From: Gluconobacter kondonii
GTDB lineage: Bacteria; Pseudomonadota; Alphaproteobacteria; Acetobacterales; Acetobacteraceae
Assembly: GCF_002723995.1 (NCBI RefSeq)
Contig: NZ_BEWP01000006.1
Location: forward strand, 163,436 to 227,435
Reading direction: 5' to 3'
DNA length: 64,000 nt
Of this stretch, positions 38,846 through 47,377 are shown one piece after another (position 1 is the first letter of the stretch; the number at the start of each line of letters is the position of its first letter). The notes under the pieces were generated by a model. That model was given only the letters and a program-made list of their open reading frames with translations. It was not told the DNA's origin and made no database searches. The position numbers and the translations under genes are program-made.

Positions 38846-39367
38846 TTATCGCTGTTGAGCGCGCCGGCTCTGCCAAAGAGCATGAAAATCTATGGGCTGG
38901 ATGTTCGGAGACGGAAACCCGGCCTCGCGGATAATATTGAGCATGACGCTTCGTGCAGGTGGAAACAGGAAACGTGGCGCCTCAACCAGTAACAGGGGCT
39001 CAACCGCCTCTTGTGGGATGCGGCCTGTGAGCCCGAAAAGGCCAGCATAAGCCAGACTGATTTCGTATAGCACTTTAGGTGCTGGTGCGTCCTGCGCCGG
39101 TGCGCTCTCGAGGCCCTGCGCCCGGATGGCCAGGCTGACTTCAAACGTCGGCTGATCCCCAAGCTGCCGCCCCGTAACGTCCACTGTCATGCCGATATGG
39201 GGTTGAGATGGAAGATCGCGGTAGACATCTGGGGTGTTCTGAATGTCGATTAACAAAGTACGCAGATATTGCGATCCGACGATCAGTGATGAGGAAGAAG
39301 GCAGGGAATCTGATACATCAAGGCTGGCAGGGCTGCCCGTCACGGTATCGGTGTATGTCTGATCCAT
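38846..39367 (-). CDS. secB: SecB export chaperone
   Basis: SecB keeps preproteins unfolded and passes them to SecA. The 173-residue protein has a longer, Ser/Asp-rich N-terminus than E. coli SecB, then [25 protein letters not shown] segment, [23 protein letters not shown] core (read here as [16 protein letters not shown]), and [29 protein letters not shown]. The ATG has GAGGA 10 nt upstream. It is divergent from lapA. Confidence 0.92.
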   Translation of the reverse strand: MDQTYTDTVTGSPASLDVSDSLPSSSSLIVGSQYLRTLLIDIQNTPDVYRDLPSQPHIGMTVDVTGRQLGDQPTFEVSLAIRAQGLESAPAQDAPAPKVLYEISLAYAGLFGLTGRIPQEAVEPLLLVEAPRFLFPPARSVMLNIIREAGFPSPNIQPIDFHALWQSRRAQQR

Positions 39368-39696
39368 TGGTTTGCTTCCTCATGCGGTCATTAACCCCGT
39401 CCATTTCGTATTGCATTGAAATGCAATCAAATGTGGCGCGCGGCACTCTGTCACGATGTTTCAGCTTTGACCAGCGGGACAGTTTGAGATGTGCCTGTTG
39501 TCCAATATCTCGGTTTCTGGTCGAAAATCCGGTTTTTCGGAAAAAATGACATGCTCTATTTCCTCACTCGTGCAGTGATGGATCTTCTGCGATACGTTGG
39601 GAATGATATCGCCATCCTGCGTCAGTGCTGACAGGAAAACATTCTTCTTGTCCGCACGACTTGTTGCGCTGCAGACAGCACGATAGGACCATGTTC
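39368..39696. other. divergent intergenic region between secB and lapA
   Basis: No gene is supported in these 329 bases. The region must hold the promoters for secB (minus) and lapA-pyrF-trpF (plus). It has a notable 18-bp palindrome, listed separately, 43 bp upstream of the secB start. Confidence 0.55.
39410..39427. promoter_or_regulatory. 18-bp palindrome upstream of secB, candidate operator
   Basis: ATTGCATT and AATGCAAT form perfect 8-bp arms around a GA centre, 43-60 bp before the secB start codon. The symmetry and position fit a dimeric regulator site. No regulator is assigned. Confidence 0.45.
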
Positions 39697-40029
39697 ATGC
39701 TCAGATTGCTCATCCTCGTTATTCTTCTTGCGGTCCTGATCGTTTTTGCCTTGAGCAATACGGATCTGGAACCCATTTGGCTGGTTTCCTTCGGCTGGCA
39801 TGTGTCGATTGGTACGCTGGTTTTGGGGGTTGGCGTGGTGGCGCTTCTGTTCGGGTTCCTGATCGGCCTGATCGGTGACATGCAGCAGCGTTCACGTGCA
39901 CGTCGGGCCGAGCAGCATGTCCGCACGCTGGAGAGCCAGCTTGTGGAACTTCACCAGCGTCTCGACCGCCTGCAAAACCCGACATCTCCCCTCTCCTCTT
40001 CCGTTGCTTCTCCAGAAACAAAGGTCTGA
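39697..40029 (+). CDS. lapA: LapA (DUF1049)-domain membrane protein
   Basis: A 110-residue protein with two hydrophobic segments (RLLILVILLAVLIVFAL; LVLGVGVVALLFGFLIGLIG) separated by the LapA motif NTDLEPIWL, then a cytoplasmic coiled-coil tail (EQHVRTLESQLVELHQRLDRL). In E. coli, LapA/LapB regulate LPS synthesis through FtsH-LpxC; whether this protein does is unknown. The ATG 39697 has better ribosome-site spacing than ATG 39691. It is followed closely by pyrF (8-bp gap). Confidence 0.78.
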   Translation: MLRLLILVILLAVLIVFALSNTDLEPIWLVSFGWHVSIGTLVLGVGVVALLFGFLIGLIGDMQQRSRARRAEQHVRTLESQLVELHQRLDRLQNPTSPLSSSVASPETKV

Positions 40030-40037
40030 CTTCCAGC

Positions 40038-40748
40038 ATGTCGCGCCGCACACGACTGATCGTAGCTCTTGATACCGCTTCGCGTACTCAGGCCCAGCAT
40101 TGGGCAGACAGTCTGAAAAATGACGTCGACGCCATCAAACTGGGGCTTGAATTTACTTATGCCTGCGGACTGGATGCCGTGAAAACGGTGTCCAAGGGGC
40201 ATCGACTGTTTCTGGATCTGAAACTGCACGATATTCCCCATACAGTTGCATCGGGTCTTGCCGCCCTCGCCCCGCTGAAGCCGACCCTGACGACCATCCA
40301 TGCCAGTGGCGGCACGGAAATGATTTCGCGATCCAGAGAAGCTCTTGAAGCTGCCTTTCCCGAACAGACGCAGCGCCCCAAACTGCTGGCAGTTACTGTC
40401 CTGACCAGCATGAATGCTGAAGGGCTGCTTGAGACCGGTGTGAATGCAACGCCTCAGGAGCAGGTGCTCAGGCTTGGGAAACTGGCTGTTCAGGCCGGCG
40501 CAGATGGTCTGATCTGCTCTGCACATGAAATAGCCCCTCTGCGCGATGCTCTGGGTGACGATCCCATTCTGGTCGTTCCTGGCATTCGTCCTGCTGGCAG
40601 CGCGGCTGACGATCAGAAACGGATCATGACCCCTGTTCAGGCTGCTAAGGCGGGCGCAGATTGGATCGTTGTCGGCAGGCCCATCACGAAAGCCACCAAT
40701 CCTGTTCAGGCTGCCAGAGCGATCATGGAAGACCTTGCCAGCGTATGA
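40038..40748 (+). CDS. pyrF: orotidine-5'-phosphate decarboxylase
   Basis: PyrF decarboxylates OMP to UMP. The 236-residue protein starts RLIVALDTASRTQA and has the catalytic Asp-x-Lys-x-x-Asp tetrad in FLDLKLHDIPHTVA, plus phosphate-binding VVPGIRPAG and IVVGRPIT. It overlaps trpF by 4 bp (ATGA), a pair often adjacent in alphaproteobacteria. Confidence 0.96.
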   Translation: MSRRTRLIVALDTASRTQAQHWADSLKNDVDAIKLGLEFTYACGLDAVKTVSKGHRLFLDLKLHDIPHTVASGLAALAPLKPTLTTIHASGGTEMISRSREALEAAFPEQTQRPKLLAVTVLTSMNAEGLLETGVNATPQEQVLRLGKLAVQAGADGLICSAHEIAPLRDALGDDPILVVPGIRPAGSAADDQKRIMTPVQAAKAGADWIVVGRPITKATNPVQAARAIMEDLASV

Positions 40749-41401
40749 CGGGCGTCAAGATCTGCGGCATCCGGGACGTTCAGACGATGGCGCTCTGTGC
40801 CCGCCTGAGAGTGGACTGGGTCGGGTTCGTGTTCTGCGAAACCTCCCCCAGAGTCGTGATGGCCGATCAGGCATCACGGCTGCACGATAGCGCACCATCC
40901 GCGCAGGAAAACGGCCCCCTTCGGGTTGGCCTCTTTGTCAAAGCAGATGACAGATCGATAGAACAGGTTCTGAAGGCAGTTCCGCTGGATATCCTGCAGA
41001 TTTACGATACTGCTGACCGCGCGCTCGAAATTCAGTCCCGCTTTGGACGTCCTGTCTGGCGGGCCTGTGGCATCGCCTCACGTGCTGACTTACCGACAGA
41101 TCCACAAATGTCAGGATATGTTATCGAAGCCCCGAAACAGGCACAGGACAGCCGTCCGGGAGGGCTTGGTCGAACCTTTGACTGGTCCTTAACGCAAAAC
41201 TGGGCTTCCCCTTCATTCTGGATGCTTGCAGGCGGTCTGACCCCTCAGAATGTCCGAAACGCAATTCAGGAAAGTCAGGCCCCGGCAGTAGACGTTTCCT
41301 CAGGGGTTGAATCCTCCCCGGGCTATAAATCTGCTGAACTGATTGAAAAATTTGTAGCAAATGCCCGAAAGGGGCTTGATCTGACGTCAAACCTTTCGTA
41401 A
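40745..41401 (+). CDS. trpF: phosphoribosylanthranilate isomerase
   Basis: TrpF catalyses the Amadori rearrangement in tryptophan synthesis. The 218-residue TIM barrel starts VKICGIRDVQ with the catalytic Cys, has WVGFVFCETSPR, FDWSL with the catalytic Asp, and LAGGLTPQNVRNAI, AVDVSSGVESSPGYKS near the end. It is coupled to pyrF by ATGA. It is followed within 20 bp by tRNA-Ser. Confidence 0.95.
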   Translation: MTGVKICGIRDVQTMALCARLRVDWVGFVFCETSPRVVMADQASRLHDSAPSAQENGPLRVGLFVKADDRSIEQVLKAVPLDILQIYDTADRALEIQSRFGRPVWRACGIASRADLPTDPQMSGYVIEAPKQAQDSRPGGLGRTFDWSLTQNWASPSFWMLAGGLTPQNVRNAIQESQAPAVDVSSGVESSPGYKSAELIEKFVANARKGLDLTSNLS

Positions 41402-41419
41402 ACACCGCCTCGCTCGACA

Positions 41420-41510
41420 GGAGAGATGGCCGAGCGGCTTAAGGCGCACGCTTGGAAAGCGTGTGTACGTTAATAGCGTACCGTGGGTTCGAATCCCACT
41501 CTCTCCGCCA
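41420..41510 (+). tRNA. tRNA-Ser (anticodon GGA), CCA encoded, target of the integrative element
   Basis: Acceptor GGAGAGA pairs with TCTCTCC, discriminator G, CCA encoded. The anticodon stem-loop CACGC-TTGGAAA-GCGTG has anticodon GGA at 41454-41456. A long variable arm (TACGTTAATAGCGTA) gives the class II shape of tRNA-Ser, and the T arm is GTGGG-TTCGAAT-CCCAC. Length is 91 nt. The element's att core overlaps the 3' end, so the intact gene is kept after integration. Confidence 0.97.
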
Positions 41511-41511
41511 G
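41497..41511 (+). repeat. attL core (15-bp direct repeat)
   Basis: CACTCTCTCCGCCAG covers the 3' end of tRNA-Ser and the base after it and recurs exactly at 54000-54014. An integrase gene lies 135 bp downstream, as expected for tRNA-targeting elements. Confidence 0.85.
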
Positions 41512-41646
41512 CCACCCTTACAATCCAGTTTTAAATAGTCCCAAAAATGGCGGATTTCTGCGGATATCTTCACATTTGGTGTTGCATCCGGACTCACTGA
41601 ATTGCACTCTATCCCACATCACGCGTGGTATGGAGTGTGGGAATAG

Positions 41647-42786
41647 ATGGGCCGGTTATCAGCGACCTCTGTGAAAGCCACCAAAGAGCCTGGACGCTAC
41701 GGAGATGGAGACGGGCTCTATCTTGTTGTGACCGCCTCGGGAAGCAAGTCCTGGGTTTGCCGGGTTCAGAAGAACGGCAAACGGCGGGATATCGGCTTAG
41801 GCAGCATCAAAAAGGTGCCCTTAGCGCTTGCAAGAGAGCGCGCCGTAAAAACACGGATGCAGGTCGAGGTCGGAATCGACCCAGTCTCTGAGCGCCGCAA
41901 AGAAGCAGGCATTCCCACATTTCGAGAAGCCGTCTCTCTGGTCTTTGCTGAGAACAAAGCGAGCTGGAAAAATCAGAAGCACCGCGCTCAGTGGCTTTCT
42001 ACCCTTGAACGCTATGCGTTTCCAATCATTGGCGATCTTTCGATCGCCGAACTCGAGGGGCACCACGCGCGCGATGTTGTCGCCCCCATTTGGTCGGAGA
42101 AGCCGGAAACCGCGCGCCGGGTCCGTCAGCGCATTGGTAGCGTCGTCGATTGGGCTATCGGCAAAGGCTACCGAACCCTGCCGCTCCCTTTGGCCGCCAT
42201 GGACAAGTCTCTGCCTCGGATCAAAGCCAAGCCCGTTCATCACGCAGCGTTACCCTATGCAAACGTGCCGCAATTTCTCGCTTACCTCCAAGACAGTGAT
42301 TCGATCGGTCGCTTGGCTCTTTCGGTGCTAATCCTCACGGCAACACGCTCTGGCGAGGTCCGGGGCGCAACGTGGGATGAGATCGACTTTGAGACTGCCC
42401 TCTGGACGATACCGGCGGAACGTATGAAAGCTGGTCGAGAGCATGTCATCCCTCTCTCACCACCCACACTTGCCCTACTGCGTAAAGCTGCGACTTATCG
42501 GGAGGCACGGAGCCCTCTCGTCTTTCCAGGACAGCGAGGTGCGAAGCCCTTATCAGACATGACGCTAACTAAAATCTGTCGAGACGCCAAAATCGAAGCC
42601 GTCCCACATGGCTTTCGATCGTCGTTCCGGGACTGGGTGGCAGAAGAAACCACCTTTGATGGTGATATCGCCGAAATGGCCTTGGCCCATGCGATTGGGA
42701 ACAAGGTCGAAGCCGCTTATCGCCGAGGAAACCTGTTGGAGAAACGGCGGGTGATGATGGATGCGTGGGGGCAGTACTGTGTCTAA
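41647..42786 (+). CDS. P4-type tyrosine integrase
   Basis: The 379-residue protein has an N-terminal DUF4102-type arm-binding domain (GRLSATSVKATKEPGRYGDG), a central core-binding domain, and the catalytic domain with Arg in LTATRSGEVRG, HGFRSSFRDW (HxxR) and the AHAIGNKVEAAYRRGN tail that contains the conserved His and active-site Tyr. These are the catalytic residues of the family. It integrates and excises the element at tRNA-Ser(GGA). It lies next to attL and is transcribed away from the tRNA. Confidence 0.95.
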   Translation: MGRLSATSVKATKEPGRYGDGDGLYLVVTASGSKSWVCRVQKNGKRRDIGLGSIKKVPLALARERAVKTRMQVEVGIDPVSERRKEAGIPTFREAVSLVFAENKASWKNQKHRAQWLSTLERYAFPIIGDLSIAELEGHHARDVVAPIWSEKPETARRVRQRIGSVVDWAIGKGYRTLPLPLAAMDKSLPRIKAKPVHHAALPYANVPQFLAYLQDSDSIGRLALSVLILTATRSGEVRGATWDEIDFETALWTIPAERMKAGREHVIPLSPPTLALLRKAATYREARSPLVFPGQRGAKPLSDMTLTKICRDAKIEAVPHGFRSSFRDWVAEETTFDGDIAEMALAHAIGNKVEAAYRRGNLLEKRRVMMDAWGQYCV

Positions 42787-42787
42787 T

Positions 42788-43894
42788 ATGCTCAACAAGA
42801 TACACGAGTTAGAAGCAGTAACACTCAATCAATATATTACCGACAAAAGCCAAAAAAGCGAAAACGATATTGAGAAGGATATAAAACCTATTTTCTATCG
42901 AGCCAAGAGGCTGAATAATTTATCCTCTACAGTTTTTGTTGCATGTATAATTGTTTTTATAATTTCTTCTTCTGGTGTTTTTTCAACGATAAACACTCAG
43001 CATAAAATTTATCATGCCATTAGTCTTTTATTGTTACCTGCAAGCATTTTAGCAGCGATCGGAATAATACCATTCATACATTTTTATCAAAACCATGGCA
43101 CAAACGAGAATAAATTCACCCCGGCTGATCCTTTGGAAAATTATCTCTCTGAGATTTTTGACGATTTACTTAGTGGCCAGCTGGAAAGTTTCTATCGTGC
43201 GTTACCCGGCAAGGTTTCGCTCGATACCAAAATCTCAAAAAACAATATCTGTCTCGATAAGAGGATCTCTCCTGATTTTTATCGTAATCGATATTCTCCC
43301 CTGCTTGCTTCGCAACGCAAGAAACTTTGGTCATATGTTTCAGTCTCTCGTTTTGGGACGGGGTTTGAGAGACCAGTATACGTTTTAAGGCAACCTGAAC
43401 TCATTCAACCCGAAACAATCAGGAATGCTGAAAGTGGCGCCTCAGAGACCTCACGACAGTTGCCTACTGAAGACCACGTAGCAGAACTCACCCAAGATAG
43501 CGTCAATCCAAGCCACAACGACGACCAGCCTCTCATTTCTCAAGAAGAACCTAATCGCAATAAGAATCCCGATTACGATTGGCTCTGCCAAGGCGATGAG
43601 CCATCGTTCGAAACATGTCTAGACGCGTTCCTTCTGGGCGAGATACCGCCTCATAAGTCAACAATTTATAAAACGGCGCTCACTGCCGCGAGACGCGAGT
43701 TAAGACGAGGCGGTGCCAGAGGCACACTCGAAAAAATAAAGGAACGTATCGAGGATGAGATCAGAAACAAGCTTCAGATGAAGACCCGTGAAATTCACGG
43801 TTTTGGCCGCACAACTCTCACTAACCTGCTTCTCGGAAAAAGAGGCACAAAAGATATCCGGCCTTATTTTTCCACACCGTCGCAAAAAAAATGA
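42788..43894 (+). CDS. unknown two-helix membrane protein (element cargo)
   Basis: Not recognised. The 368-residue protein has two membrane segments (about residues 46-64, VFVACIIVFIISSSG; and 75-100, LLLLPASILAAIGIIPF), then a long soluble part. The middle (about 215-265) is polar and low-complexity; the C-terminus (290-368) is basic and helical and may bind nucleic acid or a partner. The ATG at 42788 starts 1 bp after the integrase stop. Codon use is much more AT-rich than the mobilization genes next to it. A strong terminator overlaps the stop codon. Confidence 0.7.
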   Translation: MLNKIHELEAVTLNQYITDKSQKSENDIEKDIKPIFYRAKRLNNLSSTVFVACIIVFIISSSGVFSTINTQHKIYHAISLLLLPASILAAIGIIPFIHFYQNHGTNENKFTPADPLENYLSEIFDDLLSGQLESFYRALPGKVSLDTKISKNNICLDKRISPDFYRNRYSPLLASQRKKLWSYVSVSRFGTGFERPVYVLRQPELIQPETIRNAESGASETSRQLPTEDHVAELTQDSVNPSHNDDQPLISQEEPNRNKNPDYDWLCQGDEPSFETCLDAFLLGEIPPHKSTIYKTALTAARRELRRGGARGTLEKIKERIEDEIRNKLQMKTREIHGFGRTTLTNLLLGKRGTKDIRPYFSTPSQKK

Positions 43895-43918
43895 GGTTCT
43901 TAAGAACCTCATTTTTTT
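43885..43918 (+). terminator. intrinsic terminator overlapping the end of the cargo membrane gene
   Basis: ATGAGGTTCTT / AAGAACCTCAT is a perfect palindrome preceded by eight A and followed by seven T. It can work in both directions. The TGA stop codon (43892-43894) lies in the stem. Confidence 0.88.
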
Positions 43919-44017
43919 CAAAAATAGTCATCCTTAATCATAATTCATCAACGACATTATCGTTTGGTTTCAACGCGTCCAACGTGGTGGTGCAACTTGA
44001 AATGGGATTGCACACAC

Positions 44018-44224
44018 ATGGACAGTTTGATGCCAAACACTCTTCTTCTCACGATTGATGATGTGCTCCGTATGACGGGCTATCGCAGCCGGTCGAGCAT
44101 TTACCGCCTGATGAAGCGCTCCCAAATCCCGCTCCCGATCATGGTTGGCGGAGGCCGCGTCCGATGGCGCTCTGGCGACATTGAGCACTGGCTCAAGAGC
44201 CTCCCGACCCAATCCTACCGCTAG
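44018..44224 (+). CDS. AlpA-family transcriptional regulator / excisionase-like protein
   Basis: A 68-residue single-domain MerR/Xis-like winged-helix protein. LTIDDVLRMTGYRSRSSIYRLMKR is split across the helix-turn-helix, then SQIPLPIMVGGGRVRWRSGDIEHWL is the wing. AlpA-type proteins regulate or act with P4-type integrases. The start may be ATG 44018 or 44030; neither has a strong ribosome site. Confidence 0.82.
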   Translation: MDSLMPNTLLLTIDDVLRMTGYRSRSSIYRLMKRSQIPLPIMVGGGRVRWRSGDIEHWLKSLPTQSYR

Positions 44225-44225
44225 C

Positions 44226-44272
44226 GGTCTGAGGCGGCGCCTGCGTCGTTAAGCGCCACACCGCCTCAGACC
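44226..44272. repeat. 12-bp inverted repeat after the AlpA-like gene
   Basis: GGTCTGAGGCGG (44226-44237) and CCGCCTCAGACC (44261-44272) are perfectly complementary around a 23-base spacer. No T-tract follows. It may be a transcriptional attenuator or part of the transfer origin, since it lies upstream of the mobilization genes. Confidence 0.6.
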
Positions 44273-44330
44273 TCTCGAACATTCTCACCCTTCCACGAAT
44301 TTGCGTCCTCGAACGCGAAAAGGATCTCGC

Positions 44331-44912
44331 ATGCCCGTGTTCCTGAGTGCTTTTGCACGCCTTCAGTCCTGGCTATCGCCCGCCTCTGACCAGACCCTCT
44401 CGGTCAAAGCGCCAGCCCGTATTCTACGGGGGGTTGGCCCCATCATCGAGAAGCTCATCACTGATGACAAAATTGGCGAGAGCTACCGCTGCGCCACGTC
44501 GCATTGGTTTCGCTACGACATGCCCCCTCTGGCCTATTATCATGGCTCCACATCGACCTGTGTCATCTCTGGTCCGTTGCTGGAGCACGGCAAAGCCTAC
44601 CGCCCGACAGGCGCAATCATTGAGACACCCGGCTTCGATGTTCGCCTCCCGCCAGAAGACGCGTACGACCTGGACCAACAGATCCAGATCGCCATCGAAA
44701 GCACGATCGTCGATTGGGTCGCGGAGTATCAAGAGCGCGAGCCTGCCCCTGAGCCTCGCCATCCGCCAGGCCCAACAGTCGATCTCGACGCGCTTCTTGA
44801 CGATACGGCCTCAGTGTTTCATCCAGACTCATTAGAGACACGGCCTACACCCGCCAAAACACAGAAACGGCGCCGTTCGACCTCCTCATCCAGAGGAGGT
44901 CAGCATGTCTAA
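44331..44912 (+). CDS. hypothetical protein, first gene of mobilization block
   Basis: Not recognised. The 193-residue protein is soluble, with a hydrophobic-amphipathic start (FLSAFARLQSWLSP) and a Pro/Arg/Ser-rich basic tail. AAGGA lies 7 nt before the ATG at 44331. It overlaps the next start by 8 bp, in step with the tightly packed downstream genes, so it is probably part of the mobilization operon. Confidence 0.65.
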   Translation: MPVFLSAFARLQSWLSPASDQTLSVKAPARILRGVGPIIEKLITDDKIGESYRCATSHWFRYDMPPLAYYHGSTSTCVISGPLLEHGKAYRPTGAIIETPGFDVRLPPEDAYDLDQQIQIAIESTIVDWVAEYQEREPAPEPRHPPGPTVDLDALLDDTASVFHPDSLETRPTPAKTQKRRRSTSSSRGGQHV

Positions 44913-45123
44913 ACGACAGTCTGTCTCTCTCCCGTTCGACCGACCCGAGACTTCGTCTCGGGCCACAGAAAGAAGAACACACCCCACGCACTGGCCTGCG
45001 GCTTGGGGCTGCGCTTTTCAGCGCGTGCGATCCGCCTACACATCCAGCGGTTCTGGTCGACACCTTGGCGCGCCTAATTTTTTCGAGAGTGCGGATGGCC
45101 TACACGGGCAGGTGCAGCCATGA
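44905..45123 (+). CDS. hypothetical small protein
   Basis: A 72-residue open frame with an excellent GAGGAGGT ribosome site before its ATG and a stop that overlaps the next gene as ATGA. Its composition (Ser, Arg, His, Pro) shows no known domain. The position between two coupled genes supports translation, but it may simply bridge ribosomes to the next gene. Confidence 0.45.
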   Translation: MSKRQSVSLPFDRPETSSRATERRTHPTHWPAAWGCAFQRVRSAYTSSGSGRHLGAPNFFESADGLHGQVQP

Positions 45124-45485
45124 GCACGGTCCAGCACACTCTGCGCCTGCCAAGGGCGCTCGATCAGGCTCTACGCAAGCACGCGGCAGCTCGTGAACTG
45201 ACCCCTTATGCGCTCTTACAGCTCTGCGTGCGTAGCGGACTCGCGAGCGTGATCGAAGAGCGCGGCCAAACCCCGCTCCTCAACGAGGTCGCGCAAGAAC
45301 TGGGAGCGCTCAGCGCCCGCGTTGCCCATGTCGAGCGTCTCACAGAACGCACGCTCTATGTGGCCTGTGCAGCCTATGTCTATGCCCGCGCCGCCGCACC
45401 GGCCCGTGTCGATGACACCCAACTCAGCGATGACATCATGGCCGCCTTTCAGCGCCAGCTTTCTCATGCCGGAGACGCCTCATGA
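45120..45485 (+). CDS. small protein with ribbon-helix-helix-like N-terminus, likely relaxosome accessory
   Basis: The 121-residue protein starts with HTLRLPRALDQALRKHAAA and LLQLCVRSGL, which resembles a ribbon-helix-helix DNA-binding domain (strand then two helices). RHH proteins commonly assist relaxases at oriT or repress mobilization genes. It overlaps both neighbours by 4 bp (ATGA), tying it to the coupling protein gene. The function is inferred from fold-like pattern and context. Confidence 0.6.
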   Translation: MSTVQHTLRLPRALDQALRKHAAARELTPYALLQLCVRSGLASVIEERGQTPLLNEVAQELGALSARVAHVERLTERTLYVACAAYVYARAAAPARVDDTQLSDDIMAAFQRQLSHAGDAS

Positions 45486-47377
45486 GCAATGATCTCGACC
45501 AACGCGCTCATGCTCAAGCTTTGCGCGCCCTTCGACGCTCCGAGAGCGGCGCCCGTGCGCGTCAGGCTCTACTCATCGTCCTCTTCGCGGCCCTCGTGAC
45601 TGGCCTGCTGGCAGGTCTTGCCACGACACCACAGGAGACGCTGCGCCTGGCAGGTCCTTTTCTCTATGCAGAGGCGCAACGCCCCGTCATGGCGATGACG
45701 GGCAAAGACGTGCCCATGCACGTAAGTATTGAAGGCAAAACCTACGACACCGCCGCGCAGGAGGTTCTGAGCGAGCCTTGGCTCCGGGGGCGCATGTTTG
45801 GCCTTTTTGAGCGCGTCGCAATCGGCCTGATCCTGGGTTGCGGTGCCGCAATTGCGGGTCTTTGGCTCACCAAAGACAAACGACAGCGCAAAGCCGCTGC
45901 TGAGCTAGCAGACCGCTATATCAGCGGAACGCAACTGGTCTCAGCCCAAACGCTCGCCAAGGCCACGGCCAACCCTGATGACCCTGCGCCACTCTTCATC
46001 GGATCAGTGCCGATCCCGCGCGGTTTTGAAACCCGCCATTTTGAGCTGGATGGCTCGACGGGGTCCGGCAAGACCACAGCCATGCGTCAGATTCTCGACG
46101 GCATCGAAGCCCGTGGCGAGCCTGCGATTGTCTATGACATCTCCGGCACCTTCGTCGCTCAGTATTATAACCCCGTGCGGGGCGACATCATTCTCAGCCC
46201 CTTTGATGCCCGCGGAGCTTATTGGAATCTCTTCGACGAGATCCAGCATCCGGCGGATGCAGCGCGGCTTGCGCGCTATCTGATCAATGAAACTGGTGAC
46301 CGGGATCGGGATGTCTGGTTGGAGACAGCGCGCATCCTGGTCGCCAATATCTTGCGCCAGCTTTGGGAAGAACAACGCGGAACACCGACCGCGCTGATTG
46401 AGGCCCTGCAATATATGACGAGCGAGGAGCTGGGCCGATGGCTGGCGCATACCTCCTCAGCACGCACCTTTGCCCAAGATGCAGAACGCGCCACAGCCAG
46501 CGTGCTCTTCATGCTCGCCAAGGCCGTCAATCTGCTGATGTTCCTGCGGGCCGAGCCGGAACCGGGCGCGAAGAGCTTCTCTTTTGCTGCCTTCTTCAAA
46601 ATCTTGGATCAGCACAAAAACGGAACACGCGCCCCGTGGGTCTTTGTGCCGCGCAAGGAAGATTACTTCGAGGCCGTCAAACCGCTCATGGCGCTTTGGC
46701 TCGAATGCGCGGCCTCCGCCACTCTAGCGTTACCACCCTCAAACACGCGGCGCCTGTGGTTTGTGCTCGACGAATTCCCTGATCTTCCTCGCGTTGACAA
46801 TATGACGCGCCTCTTGCCGCAAGGCCGACAGTTCGGGGCGGCGGTCATTCTGACCTTTCAGAGCATCGGTCAGATGCGCAGCCGTTACGGCGAGCAAGAT
46901 GCCCAGGCCATTTTGGGTAACTGTAACACGAAGCTGTTTCTTCAGCTTTCAGATACGGAAAGCCGCGAGCGCGCCTCTGGCACGATCGGCAAGGTCGAGG
47001 TGGAGATCCAAACTGTCTCGGGCGTGATGGATACCAAGACCCGCAAACCCCAAATCACCGTGAGCTCTCGGCGGGAAGTCCGGCCTGCTGTGATGGAGAG
47101 CCAGTTCCGCCTCCCTCCAGGACGCGGTTATCTGCTCCTCCCGGATGGCTTGCCAGTGGCTCAAATCGCACTCAGCACAGACCACATTTCGGCCCGTGGC
47201 GCTCCAAAAGCCGCAGCTTTTGAAGCGATCGACCCCGCCAAAACATTCTGGGGCAAACAAGACAGGCAGAATGCTGTACGTGAAGACGCCGCCCTTGAGA
47301 AAACGCCATCCAAGACGGCGCAAAAACCGACATCAGCCGTTCCACCCAAACCCGCACGTGATCGGGGGCCAGTCTGA
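45482..47377 (+). CDS. type IV coupling protein, TraD/VirD4-like ATPase
   Basis: The 631-residue protein links the relaxosome to a secretion channel. Two N-terminal membrane helices (about 28-47 and 110-130) are followed by an ATPase domain with Walker A DGSTGSGKTTAMR (about 192-202) and Walker B WFVLDEFPDLP (about 424-434). The segment QFGAAVILTFQSIGQMR is typical of the TraD_N/T4SS-DNA-binding family. The stop shares one base with the relaxase start (TGATG). No mating-pore genes are present, so it would dock on another element's channel. Confidence 0.9.
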   Translation: MSNDLDQRAHAQALRALRRSESGARARQALLIVLFAALVTGLLAGLATTPQETLRLAGPFLYAEAQRPVMAMTGKDVPMHVSIEGKTYDTAAQEVLSEPWLRGRMFGLFERVAIGLILGCGAAIAGLWLTKDKRQRKAAAELADRYISGTQLVSAQTLAKATANPDDPAPLFIGSVPIPRGFETRHFELDGSTGSGKTTAMRQILDGIEARGEPAIVYDISGTFVAQYYNPVRGDIILSPFDARGAYWNLFDEIQHPADAARLARYLINETGDRDRDVWLETARILVANILRQLWEEQRGTPTALIEALQYMTSEELGRWLAHTSSARTFAQDAERATASVLFMLAKAVNLLMFLRAEPEPGAKSFSFAAFFKILDQHKNGTRAPWVFVPRKEDYFEAVKPLMALWLECAASATLALPPSNTRRLWFVLDEFPDLPRVDNMTRLLPQGRQFGAAVILTFQSIGQMRSRYGEQDAQAILGNCNTKLFLQLSDTESRERASGTIGKVEVEIQTVSGVMDTKTRKPQITVSSRREVRPAVMESQFRLPPGRGYLLLPDGLPVAQIALSTDHISARGAPKAAAFEAIDPAKTFWGKQDRQNAVREDAALEKTPSKTAQKPTSAVPPKPARDRGPV

